From positions 1-64,000 of the forward strand of contig NZ_FWFZ01000022.1 of assembly GCF_900172355.1 (NCBI RefSeq): a stretch of 64,000 bases of DNA, given 5' to 3'. The notes beneath the pieces are model-generated. The model was not told where the DNA came from and did not search any database. It worked only from the letters and a program-made list of their open reading frames with translations. How positions within the stretch are numbered: position 1 is the stretch's first letter; every line of letters starts with the position of its first letter. Of the stretch, positions 11,968-20,131 are shown piece by piece. Position numbers and translations under genes: made by a program. The stretch comes from Roseisalinus antarcticus (GTDB lineage: Bacteria > Pseudomonadota > Alphaproteobacteria > Rhodobacterales > Rhodobacteraceae).

Positions 11968-12315
11968 TTTCCGTCAGTCCCAAGCCCCAGCCCATACCGG
12001 ACAGCGCGGCCATCATCACCTGTCATCCACGCCAAGCCAGATTGGGGCCACAAATTCCGCCACTGTGCGATGACATGTCTGACGCGCCTGCGATTTCGGA
12101 CATCGTCCGCCAGGGACACCAATCCCCGGACCGCGCCGATCACCCCACCGACGTTGATGACACCGATCGGCCTCCAACGAACATCGACCGCAAGCCCCTT
12201 ATGGCCCCGGTATATTTCAAATCGAGAACTGGCACCGAGCCGGACTGGTTGAGGCCGGTCAGAAAACCGGATCCGACCATGGACATGGCGCAACGTCCGC
12301 CGATAAATACCCCCC
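11968..12315. other. 348-base gap between clpA and the M23 peptidase gene
   Basis: No gene can be supported here. A minus-strand frame is open across most of the gap (about 12347 to 11847) but has no convincing start, no ribosome binding site and no recognised motif, and it runs through the clpA terminator. The stretch should contain the promoter of the peptidase gene, but no good -35/-10 pair stands out. Confidence 0.5.
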
Positions 12316-13275
12316 ATGCGCAGAGTTCTAATCGCCCTCCTACTCACGCCAAGCCTTGGCCAAGCCGAAGAATTTCTTCTGTCCTTGCCGGTAGAGTGCG
12401 AGCTCGGCGAAAACTGTCACATCCAGCAATACACCGACAGGGACCCCGGCCCCGACGCAGTTGATTTCACCTGCGGGCCCCTCACCTATGACGGCCACAA
12501 GGGCACGGATTTCGCCCTCCCCTCGCAGGCCGCGATGGCGGACGGCGTGACGGTCCTGGCCGCGGCGCCCGGTGTCGTGCGCGGCACGCGCGACGGGATG
12601 GAGGATATCGCCCAGGGCACCCCTGGCGCGCCGGACGTCTCCGGCCGGGAATGCGGCAACGGGCTGATCATCGACCATGGCGACGGTTGGGAGACCCAGT
12701 ACTGCCACATGCGCCAAGGCTCTGTCGCCGTCGCCTCGGGCGAGACCGTGAACGCCGGCACGCCGCTGGGTCTGATCGGCCTCTCGGGCCAGACCGAATT
12801 TCCCCATCTCCACCTCTCGGTGCGCAAGAATGGGGCGGTCATCGACCCGTTTGACACTGGCGACGGGTCGTCCTGCGGTGACACGCCTTTCTCCCTCTGG
12901 GCAGACCGCCTGACCTACGCCCCCGGAGGCCTGCTCTCGGTCGGCTGGGCCGCCGGCGTCCCGCCCTACGCAGAGGTGAAGGCCGGCACCGCCGATGACC
13001 GGAACGTCTCTCCCAACGGTCCCGCGCTGGTTCTCTGGGCGTTCGCATTTGGCGGCCGTGACGGCGACACCCTGCGCCTCGCCTTCAATGGCCCCCGCGG
13101 CGAGAACTTCCAGACCGAGGATACCCTGACACGCAACATGGCCCTCTTCACCCGCTCCGGCGGGCGCCGGACACCCCCCGACGGCTGGCCGCCCGGCCGA
13201 TACGAGGGGACGGTCGAATTGCTGCGCAACGGCACGCTCATCGACCGGATGGAGACGGAGATCACGCTGCGCTGA
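12316..13275 (+). CDS. secreted M23-family (LytM) zinc metallopeptidase
   Basis: A 319-residue protein with a signal peptide ending at about residue 18 (LTPSLGQA). The M23 core has HKGTD (first zinc ligands), then GNGLIIDHGDGWETQYCHM and FPHLHLSVRK, supplying the HxH pair and completing the LytM site. It should act in the periplasm on peptidoglycan cross-links. Extra cysteines around residues 30 to 50, 110 to 125 and 170 may form disulfides. The C-terminal 130 residues are a beta-rich domain of unknown role. It is convergent with the MotB-like gene, separated by a hairpin, which places an envelope enzyme beside the stator genes. Confidence 0.88.
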   Translation: MRRVLIALLLTPSLGQAEEFLLSLPVECELGENCHIQQYTDRDPGPDAVDFTCGPLTYDGHKGTDFALPSQAAMADGVTVLAAAPGVVRGTRDGMEDIAQGTPGAPDVSGRECGNGLIIDHGDGWETQYCHMRQGSVAVASGETVNAGTPLGLIGLSGQTEFPHLHLSVRKNGAVIDPFDTGDGSSCGDTPFSLWADRLTYAPGGLLSVGWAAGVPPYAEVKAGTADDRNVSPNGPALVLWAFAFGGRDGDTLRLAFNGPRGENFQTEDTLTRNMALFTRSGGRRTPPDGWPPGRYEGTVELLRNGTLIDRMETEITLR

Positions 13276-13308
13276 CATCGGCCTGACGGGGTCGGCGAAC
13301 CAAGGGGT

Positions 13309-13327
13309 CCTCCCCCAGAGGGGGAGG
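13309..13327. terminator. hairpin between convergent M23 and MotB-like genes
   Basis: CCTCCCCC (13309-13316) and GGGGGAGG (13320-13327) form a perfect 8-bp stem with an AGA loop, between the stop codons of two convergent genes. It probably terminates transcription from one or both sides; no long T run is present. Confidence 0.55.
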
Positions 13328-13386
13328 TCAGGTGGGGGGCAAGACGTGGTGTTGCAAGGCTCCGCAGCGAGCCGAGCGCAATGGGG

Positions 13387-15777
13387 TCAGCGCTCCGTCA
13401 GTTTCAGCTCGATCCGGCGGTTGGCCGCCCGCGCCTCGGGGGTGTCGCCTTCGACCAGGGGCTGATGTTCGCCGAATCCATTGGCAGCCAGACGGTTGGG
13501 CGGAAAGCCCAGCACGTTTTCCATGTAGCGCACTACCGAAAGTGCCCGGGCCTGGGACAGCTCCCAATTGTCCGCGAATTCGCCCTGCCCGGACGGCTGG
13601 ACGTTGTCGGTATGGCCATCGACCCGGATGACCCAGTCGATCTCGTCGGGGATCTGGTCCGAAATCTCCGCCAGCAGGTCCGCGATCCCCGCGATCTGCG
13701 CCTCGCCCGCCGCCGAGAGATCGGCGCTCCCCGGCGGGAACAGCACCTCGGAGGAGAAGACGAAGCGGTCGCCCTCGATCCGCACCCCGTCGCGCTCGGC
13801 CAGCAGACGCCGCAGCTCGCCGAAGAATTCCGAGCGGTATTCCTCGAGGTTCTGCGCCCGTTCCGCGAGCGCCCGCGCCTCTTCGGCCAGCCTCGCATTC
13901 TCCGCCGCCTCCGCATCCCTAAGTCGTTGTTCGGCCGCAAGGGCCCGGGCCAGAGCGGTGTTCAGCTGCGACCCGAGGTTCTGGATCTGGACATCCGATG
14001 CCTGGTCTTCCGCATCGGCCACGTTCAAAAGCTCCTGCAACCGGCCGACCTGGCTGCGCAGGGCGCTGACTTGCTCGTTCAGCACGGCGACCTGGCGCTG
14101 CGCCTCGGCGGAGAGTTCCGATTCGCGCGATAGCTCCTGGTTGGCCACCGAAAGCAGCGCCTCGCGCCGTTGGGTTTCCGTCAGACGCTCCTCGGCCAGG
14201 GTCTCGGCCTCGGACCGGGCGGCCAACGCCGCCACCAGCCGCGCCTGCAACTCGTCCCGTTCCGCCGCAATCTCGGCCCGGGTCTCGTTGAGATCCTCGA
14301 CCCGGGTCTCCAGGGTCGATTGCGTCTCCAGCGCGGCGGCCAGCCGCTCCCGAAGGGTCGACTGCCCGGTTTCCGCCTCGGCGGCGATGTCACGGGCGGT
14401 GGCAAGCTCCGTCTCCAGCGCCTCGCGGGCGACCAGGGCGGCGGCCAACCGACGCTCGGCCTCCGCCCGGTCCAAATCGGCCTCTTCCAGCGCAGCCTCC
14501 AGCGCGGCGCGGGCCGCATCAAGATCACCCTCCACGGCCTCCCGCTCTGTCAGCGCGAGCGCCAGCCGGTCCGCGAGGTCGTCACGGTCCGCCTCCAGCG
14601 CGGCCAGGTCCCGGGTCACGCCCTGCTGGGCCCCGAGCGCGGAGGCAAGCCGCGCATCAAGCTCGGCGACCTCCTCGGCGCTCCGCTCCAGCCGGCTTTC
14701 CGCCAGCTGCCGGGCAACCAGCGCCTCTGCCAGCTGCGAATCCAGATCCTCCGCCGCCTGCCGGACCGCGGCCAGCAAGGTCAGCGTCTCTTCGGCCCGG
14801 CGCCGCTGCGCTTCCAGCGAAAGCGTCATGGCGGTCAGCTCGCTGTCGGCCTCTTCCAGCCGGGTCCGCAGCGCTTCGGCCGCCGCGGCCTCGGCCAGGC
14901 GGGCGGCCTCGAGCTCGCTTAGGCGTTCGGCATCCTCCGCCCGGTCGGCCTGCAGAGCGACCATCGCCTCCTCGGCCTCGGCGTTTTGCTGCCGCAGATC
15001 TGCCGTCAGCGCCTCCAGCGCCTCGCGTCGCGCGGCCGCAAGCCGGGCGGCTTCGGTGCTGGCGTCGATCTCGTCACGGGCCTGGGCAAGCGCCAGGTTC
15101 AGCGCTTCCTGCTCCGAGACCAACTCGGATTCCCGCGCCCTGGCCGCCTCAGCGGCCGTGACCAGCCGGTCACGCTCGTCCTCGAGCGTCTCCTGCCGGG
15201 CGGCGAGGCTGTCGCGTTCCTCGACCAGAGCCTCGCGCTCGGTGTTCAGCTCGGCGATCCGGCTGCGGGCGTCCGCCCGGTCGGCCAGAAGGCCCGAGAC
15301 CTGCGCCTCGAAATCGGTGATCTGCTCAGCCTGCTCGGCAATCTGTGTCCGGGCCTGGGCCCGGTCACGCTGCAGGCCCGCGACCTGCGCCTCGAATCCG
15401 GTGATGCGGGAGCGGGCGTCGGCCAGCGCCGCCTCCTGGGTCGCCCGCGCCGATTCCAGCGCCGCGATCCGGGCCGTCTGTGCATCCCGCTCGGCCCCAA
15501 GCTCGGACAGCGAGGTCGACAATGCGCCGACGCGATCGGCCAACCCCGCGGAGCGGTCCCGCTCCAGCCCCAGCGCGTTGGAGAGCGAGGCCACCTGGTC
15601 GGTCAGTTCCGTAAGCCTCCGGTCCTGGCCGGTGATGGTCTCGCGCAGGGTATATTGCAGCACCATGAAGATGGTGATGACGAACATCAGCACCAGCAGC
15701 AGCCCGGTCATCGCATCCACGAACCCCGGCCAGATCGAGGCCTGGAACCGTGCGCCCGATCGTCGGCTCAGCGCCAT
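13387..15777 (-). CDS. MotB-like stator protein with giant coiled coil and OmpA-type peptidoglycan-binding domain
   Basis: A 796-residue protein in three parts. Residues 1 to 14 are a basic cytoplasmic tip. Residues 15 to 42 are a single membrane helix with WPGFVDAMTGLLLVLMFVI, in which Asp21 matches the proton-carrying Asp of MotB (ADFMTAMM). Residues about 45 to 655 are an almost unbroken Ala/Glu/Arg/Leu-rich coiled coil. Residues 663 to 796 are an OmpA/MotB domain with VDGHTDN (719-725), NWELSQARA and NRRIELKL, which bind peptidoglycan. The gene starts 3 bases after the stop of the ExbB-like gene, so the two form one operon. By homology it is the rod of a proton-driven motor. The coiled coil is far longer than in MotB, TolR or ZorB. 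Its function is unknown. Confidence 0.85.
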   Translation of the reverse strand: MALSRRSGARFQASIWPGFVDAMTGLLLVLMFVITIFMVLQYTLRETITGQDRRLTELTDQVASLSNALGLERDRSAGLADRVGALSTSLSELGAERDAQTARIAALESARATQEAALADARSRITGFEAQVAGLQRDRAQARTQIAEQAEQITDFEAQVSGLLADRADARSRIAELNTEREALVEERDSLAARQETLEDERDRLVTAAEAARARESELVSEQEALNLALAQARDEIDASTEAARLAAARREALEALTADLRQQNAEAEEAMVALQADRAEDAERLSELEAARLAEAAAAEALRTRLEEADSELTAMTLSLEAQRRRAEETLTLLAAVRQAAEDLDSQLAEALVARQLAESRLERSAEEVAELDARLASALGAQQGVTRDLAALEADRDDLADRLALALTEREAVEGDLDAARAALEAALEEADLDRAEAERRLAAALVAREALETELATARDIAAEAETGQSTLRERLAAALETQSTLETRVEDLNETRAEIAAERDELQARLVAALAARSEAETLAEERLTETQRREALLSVANQELSRESELSAEAQRQVAVLNEQVSALRSQVGRLQELLNVADAEDQASDVQIQNLGSQLNTALARALAAEQRLRDAEAAENARLAEEARALAERAQNLEEYRSEFFGELRRLLAERDGVRIEGDRFVFSSEVLFPPGSADLSAAGEAQIAGIADLLAEISDQIPDEIDWVIRVDGHTDNVQPSGQGEFADNWELSQARALSVVRYMENVLGFPPNRLAANGFGEHQPLVEGDTPEARAANRRIELKLTER

Positions 15778-15780
15778 GAC

Positions 15781-16941
15781 CTACTGCCCCTCCCGGTCCG
15801 CGACCCCGTGCCGGACCGCGCGGCTGAGCGCCGCGATGTCGGTGCGCAGGTCGGCCATCACCTCCTGCCGGCCCGCGGCCATGTCTTCGAGTATCCGCAG
15901 AAGCTGCACGTCGATGGACCGCAGGCGCATCCGGCTTTCGGCGTCGATGCCCTCCATCCCGCTGTCGGCGATGACCTTGATCAGGCGTTCCTGCCCCTCG
16001 GCCACACGCGAGAGCTGGTCCGACAGGGTCGTTCCCGCCTCCATCTTCTCGGCCAGCTGGGTCATCGCCGAGGCGAGATCGCCCAGCCGTTCGTCGACCG
16101 CCGCGCGTCCGATGTCGGTCTGGGTGAACATCATCTGCAGCGCTTCCATCTGCTCGGACAGGTTGTCGATCACCTGGCCCATGACGCCGGCCTCGCCGCC
16201 CTCGTCACCCGAGATGCCGACGCGGGTGATGGTCGACAGCCATTCCTCGAGTTCGCGGTAGAACCGGTTCTGGCCGTGGCCCGCGAACAGCTCCAGCAGG
16301 CCCAGGACCAGCGATCCGGCCAGGCCGAGCAGCGACGAGGCAAAGGCCACGCCCATGCCGCCGAGCTGGGTCTGCAACCCCTCCTGCAGGCGGTTGAAGA
16401 TATCCGCGCCGCTCTCGCCCTCTTCGGCCGAAAGCGAGCCGATGGTCTGCACCAGCCCCGGAACGGTGGTGGCCAGACCGTAGAACGTGCCCAGAAGCCC
16501 CAGGAATATCAGGAGGTTGACGATATATCGCGTGATCTCGCGGTCCTCGTCGATCCGTTGCGAGACGGAATCGAGGATCGAGCGCGAGGAGGTGGAGGAC
16601 AACTGCATCCGCGCCCCACGCGACCGCAGCAGCGTGGCCAGCGGCGCCAGCAGCCCAGGCGCCTGGGTCAGGTCGTGGCCGAGACGTTCGGCCGCGAAGC
16701 CCTCGATCCAGCGGACCGACTGGATCAGCTGCCCGACCTGTCCGAAACAGGCGATCACCCCGACCAGGAAGACCAGCGCGATGAAGCCGTTGAGATAGGG
16801 GTTCGCCACGAAGACGGGCCCGACCCGCGGAAGGGCAAAGTAGATGCCCACGCCGACCAAAGCGAGCACGACGAGCATGGATGTAATCTGGCGCAGAGGT
16901 TGCGAAAACTGTGGCTCGGCCTCAGGTGCCCGCTTTGCCAT
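15781..16941 (-). CDS. MotA/TolQ/ExbB-family proton-channel protein
   Basis: A 386-residue inner-membrane protein with four predicted helices at about 20-40, 51-73, 138-160 and 194-219. The helix 3 and 4 block NLLIFLGLLGTFYGL with LGGMGVAFASSLLGLAGS is the MotA/ExbB channel signature. The C-terminal 160 residues are charged, amphipathic helices in the cytoplasm, longer than in ExbB or TolQ. Family knowledge predicts five copies around two copies of the MotB-like partner encoded 3 bases downstream, turning on proton flow. No helicase or nuclease gene adjoins it, so it is not a Zorya defence set, and no tonB, tolA, tolB or flagellar gene is near. The substrate or load is unknown. Confidence 0.85.
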   Translation of the reverse strand: MAKRAPEAEPQFSQPLRQITSMLVVLALVGVGIYFALPRVGPVFVANPYLNGFIALVFLVGVIACFGQVGQLIQSVRWIEGFAAERLGHDLTQAPGLLAPLATLLRSRGARMQLSSTSSRSILDSVSQRIDEDREITRYIVNLLIFLGLLGTFYGLATTVPGLVQTIGSLSAEEGESGADIFNRLQEGLQTQLGGMGVAFASSLLGLAGSLVLGLLELFAGHGQNRFYRELEEWLSTITRVGISGDEGGEAGVMGQVIDNLSEQMEALQMMFTQTDIGRAAVDERLGDLASAMTQLAEKMEAGTTLSDQLSRVAEGQERLIKVIADSGMEGIDAESRMRLRSIDVQLLRILEDMAAGRQEVMADLRTDIAALSRAVRHGVADREGQ

Positions 16942-17017
16942 TATGGACGGGTCCTCGGATCATGATTTAACGTGAAGCATAGACTCCATGTCCTCGGAAC
17001 CCAAACACAAAAGGCTG

Positions 17018-17557
17018 TCAAGCCCGCTCCGTCCCGGATATGTCACGCACCCGCGCCACCAGCCAGTCCATGTCCGGATCGTGGATCGCCAGATGGTCGA
17101 GCCGCGCGGCGGTATTGGCCAGATATTCGGCGTTCGGGCCGCGCCCGCCGTGGGCATGGGCGATCATCCGCGCCTGGGTCTCGAGGTCGAGCTGGACGTA
17201 TTGCCGGTGGTCGCGATCGACGATGTAGGCCAGCGCCTCGATCGTCCGACCGTCGGTCAGGGCCAGCGCCACATGCTCTTCGTAATAGGCCGAGGAGACA
17301 AGCTCCCGCTCGCGCAAATAGGCCAGCACCTCGGCCTCTTCCTCCGCCCGGACCTTCAGCGCGAGGCCGGTGCAGGTCGCGCCCTCGTGGGTATCGAGGG
17401 CCAGCACCAGCCCGGGATCGTCGTCGGTGCCGCGGTGGTGGACCGACAGCATGCAGAACGACCGGTGATAGCCATCGAGCCGCGCAAGCACGCTTTCCTC
17501 CGGCTCGAAACCGGGATTCCAAAGTAACGATCCATACCCGAAGACCCAAAGCGCCAT
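17018..17557 (-). CDS. chaC: glutathione-specific gamma-glutamylcyclotransferase, ChaC family
   Basis: A 179-residue cytoplasmic enzyme that splits glutathione into 5-oxoproline and Cys-Gly. It starts MALWVFGYGSLLWNPG; the YGSL loop binds the gamma-glutamyl group. The later SSAYYEEHVALAL segment carries conserved Glu residues, one of which should be the catalytic acid. I use the ATG at 17557 because the family signature begins three residues later, although the frame is open upstream. It is monocistronic, 76 bases downstream of the stator operon start, and divergent from the DUF2125 gene. Confidence 0.9.
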   Translation of the reverse strand: MALWVFGYGSLLWNPGFEPEESVLARLDGYHRSFCMLSVHHRGTDDDPGLVLALDTHEGATCTGLALKVRAEEEAEVLAYLRERELVSSAYYEEHVALALTDGRTIEALAYIVDRDHRQYVQLDLETQARMIAHAHGGRGPNAEYLANTAARLDHLAIHDPDMDWLVARVRDISGTERA

Positions 17558-17742
17558 GCCGCTGTCCCGTCCGTCCTGTTTGTTGTGTCCGATCCGTCGG
17601 GGCCGAGACCTAGCAGGCAAGCGCCGCGGCCGATACCGCCAAAGGCAAAGCGTCGGAGCATCAGGGCCGGGAGTGTCAGGACCGGGATTGTCACGACTGG
17701 GCAGGCCGCCTAGAACCGCGGCATTGGGTCCGGGGGTCGCTG

Positions 17743-18456
17743 TTGAAACGTCTCATTCTGCTCGTGGCGGCGCTGGCCGTCGTCTATGGGGGGATCTGGG
17801 CCCTCGGCGCACGCAGCACCCTGCGCGGCGTTGACGCGCTGGCCGCCGAGCTTCGCGCGGCCGGCTGGCAGGTGAACTGGGACGACAGGCGCCTGCGCGG
17901 CTTCCCCTCGCGGCTGGACCTGACGATCGACGGGCCCGAGGTCACCACGCCGTCGGGCGCCGAATGGCGGGCCCCGTTCATCCAGCGCCTGCAACTGACC
18001 TATCAGCGCGATCGCGCGATCCTGGCCTTCGCCGACAGCCAGTCGCTGACCCTCGGCGACCGGACGTTCGACATCCGCTCCGGCGCCCTTCGCGCCAGCG
18101 TCCACGGCGACGCCGTCACGGCCGAGGCCGAGCGCCTGGCACTCTCCTGGCAGGGGCGCGAGATCGCGGCAGGCCCGGTGCTGGCGGCGGTGCGGCCGGC
18201 GCCCGGCGCCTCCGGAACCTTCGACCTGTTCGTGCGGGCCGAGGGCGCGACATTGGACGGCGAGCCACTGGGCGAGGTGGTTCTGAACGGGCAGGCGACG
18301 CTTGGGGCACCGCTGTCGCGGACCGCCCTGCCCGACATCCGGGACATTGAGATCACGGGACTTTCCGCCGCAGGCGTTGCCGCGACGGAGGCGCTGACAG
18401 AGGCGCTGTCAGGCTTGTCCCCGGCCCTCGGCGACGCGCTGGATCAGCGGCAGTAG
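17743..18456 (+). CDS. DUF2125 family protein
   Basis: A 237-residue protein with a signal peptide or signal anchor (MKRLILLVAALAVVYGGIWALG) and then a periplasmic beta-rich domain. GWQVNWDDRRLRGFPSRLDLTIDGPEV is the DUF2125 signature found across Rhodobacterales and Rhizobiales. The fold suggests a lipid-binding or AsmA-like surface, but no function is established. Its last 13 bases overlap the 3' end of the convergent extensin-like gene, so both transcripts must terminate inside each other's coding sequence. Confidence 0.88.
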   Translation: MKRLILLVAALAVVYGGIWALGARSTLRGVDALAAELRAAGWQVNWDDRRLRGFPSRLDLTIDGPEVTTPSGAEWRAPFIQRLQLTYQRDRAILAFADSQSLTLGDRTFDIRSGALRASVHGDAVTAEAERLALSWQGREIAAGPVLAAVRPAPGASGTFDLFVRAEGATLDGEPLGEVVLNGQATLGAPLSRTALPDIRDIEITGLSAAGVAATEALTEALSGLSPALGDALDQRQ

Positions 18457-19208
18457 GAGCCGCTGCGATAACGCGCGGTGTCGAAATGGAAATGATCCCG
18501 GTGCGCCCGGTTGGCCGCCGGACCGAGAACCGTCCCGAAGATCCCGCAGGCGGCCTGGTGCATCTGGCGCAACTGCCGGCCGTCGTCCGAGGTGCCCCAG
18601 CCGTTCAGCACGCTGATCGAAGAGCCGTCGCGCAGCCGGACCGCCCCGATATCGATCGCCCGGCCGAAGGCATGTTCCGACAGCCGCGCCCCCGAGACGT
18701 TGTTGCGCGACCGGCAGGCATAGTGCGACATCACTTGCATCTCGACCGGCCCCCCGCCCTCGTTGCCGACGGTCGGCTTGAGCCCGCGCTCGACCCAGGA
18801 CTTGAGCGCCAGGGCGGTCGGGCAATCGATCGTCGCCGGCGTGGACAGGCGAATGCCCCCGACAGCCCGCACCCGCACGGCGTTCTCGACACCGCAGCGC
18901 CCCGGGCCATCCACGGTGCCGACCCTCTCGCCCTGGATATCGAGATCGCCGCAAACGGCACCGCGGCGCCGCTCCTCGACCATCCGCGCCGCCCGCGCCA
19001 CGACGCCGGGCGTGCGCACGCTCGGACGGACCGTCCGCGCCGGGGCCAGGCTGCTGATGTCCACGTCGTACCACTCGGCCCGCGCGGCGCCGCCGGTTAC
19101 GGTTTCGGGCGCGATCGGTGTCCGCGCCACGGGACGTATCGAGGTCAGCGGCGCCTCGGCCGCCGCGGCGCCGGCCCAGATCGCCAGGCCCAGCAAGAGC
19201 GCCCTCAC
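18444..19208 (-). CDS. secreted extensin-like-domain protein (D-Ala-D-Ala peptidase-like fold)
   Basis: A 254-residue protein starting at GTG 19208 with a signal peptide ending near AAAAEA. The start overlaps the tyrC stop by four bases (GTGA). The C-terminal domain is the bacterial extensin-like family. LSEHAFGRAIDIG and RAHRDHFHFDT supply the His/Asp zinc-site pattern of M15-type carboxypeptidases, and several cysteines flank it. Family knowledge suggests cell-wall remodelling in the periplasm; the exact reaction is unproven. It is the third gene of the hisC-tyrC operon, an odd partner for amino-acid genes. Confidence 0.85.
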   Translation of the reverse strand: MRALLLGLAIWAGAAAAEAPLTSIRPVARTPIAPETVTGGAARAEWYDVDISSLAPARTVRPSVRTPGVVARAARMVEERRRGAVCGDLDIQGERVGTVDGPGRCGVENAVRVRAVGGIRLSTPATIDCPTALALKSWVERGLKPTVGNEGGGPVEMQVMSHYACRSRNNVSGARLSEHAFGRAIDIGAVRLRDGSSISVLNGWGTSDDGRQLRQMHQAACGIFGTVLGPAANRAHRDHFHFDTARYRSGSYCR

Positions 19209-20131
19209 CGTGGTTTCCCCGTCCGGCCGAAATCGGGCGCATCCGTATCCTGGCCGGCCTCGACGATTCCCCGCCGCACCGCCCGCGTCCGTGTGAAATA
19301 CTCGAACAGATGCTCGCCGTCGCCCAGCCGGATGGCCCGCTGAAGCGCAAACAGCTCTTCGGTAAACCGGCCGAGGATCTCCAGGGTCGCCTCCTTGTTC
19401 GTCAGAAAGACGTCGCGCCACATCGTCGGGTCGGACGCGGCGATCCGCGTGAAATCCCGGAACCCGGCGGCAGAGTACTTCACAACTTCCGAATCGGTTA
19501 CGCGCTGCAGATCGTCGGCCACGCCCACCATCGTATAGGCGATAAGGTGCGGCGTATGCGAAGTCACCGCAAGCACCAGGTCATGGTGATCGGCATCCAT
19601 CCGCTCGACATTGGATCCCATCCCCCGCCACAGCGCCTCCAGCCGGGATACCGCCTCGGGGTCGCTGTTCTCTACCGGGACCAGCAGGCACCAGCGGTTG
19701 TCGAAAAGCTCGGCAAACCCGGATCGCGGCCCCGACTGCTCTGTCCCGGCCAGCGGATGCGCCGGCACGAAGTTCACACCCGGCGGGATATTCGGGCCGA
19801 CGCTCTCGATCACCGCCCGCTTGACAGAGCCCACGTCCGACACCGTCGCGCCGGGCTTCAGCACCGGCGCAATCTCGGCCGCCACCGCCGCCATGACGCC
19901 CACGGGCACGCAGAGAACGACCAGGTCGGCATCCGCCACCGCCTCGACGGCCGTGTCGCAGACCACGTCGCAAAGGCCGATCTCGCGCGCCGCAGCCCGG
20001 GTCTCGGCCGAGCGGGCAAAGCCGCGCACCTCGCCGGCCAGCCCGCCACGCTTCATCGCCCAGAACATCGACGAGGCGATCAGCCCAAGACCTATCAGGG
20101 CCACCCTTTCATAGATCGGTGCCTGCGCCAT
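19205..20131 (-). CDS. tyrC: prephenate/arogenate dehydrogenase
   Basis: A 308-residue NAD(P)-dependent enzyme of tyrosine synthesis, oxidatively decarboxylating prephenate or arogenate. The Rossmann loop is VALIGLGLIASSMFWAMK, followed by DLVVLCVPVG. GSVKRAVIE and VPAHPLAGTEQSG hold the catalytic His and substrate-binding residues. It uses the ATG at 20131, whose A is also the last base of the hisC stop (TGATG), so translation is coupled. There is no ACT domain, so it is probably not feedback-inhibited through one. The choice of prephenate or arogenate cannot be settled from sequence. Confidence 0.92.
   Translation of the reverse strand: MAQAPIYERVALIGLGLIASSMFWAMKRGGLAGEVRGFARSAETRAAAREIGLCDVVCDTAVEAVADADLVVLCVPVGVMAAVAAEIAPVLKPGATVSDVGSVKRAVIESVGPNIPPGVNFVPAHPLAGTEQSGPRSGFAELFDNRWCLLVPVENSDPEAVSRLEALWRGMGSNVERMDADHHDLVLAVTSHTPHLIAYTMVGVADDLQRVTDSEVVKYSAAGFRDFTRIAASDPTMWRDVFLTNKEATLEILGRFTEELFALQRAIRLGDGEHLFEYFTRTRAVRRGIVEAGQDTDAPDFGRTGKPR

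Noticed and set aside
11847-12347. A minus-strand frame across the clpA-M23 gap.
   Set aside because: It crosses the clpA terminator and part of clpA, has no start signal and matches no motif.
13568-16261. An 897-codon plus-strand frame opposite the stator genes, very rich in Ser and Arg.
   Set aside because: It is the reverse complement of the Ala/Glu/Arg-rich coiled coil; the codon pattern belongs to the minus strand, and no domain or ribosome binding site is present.
13387-16941. The stator pair as a Zorya defence system.
   Set aside because: ZorC/ZorD/ZorE-type genes are absent and the neighbours are cell-wall enzymes; the coiled coil is also too long for ZorB.
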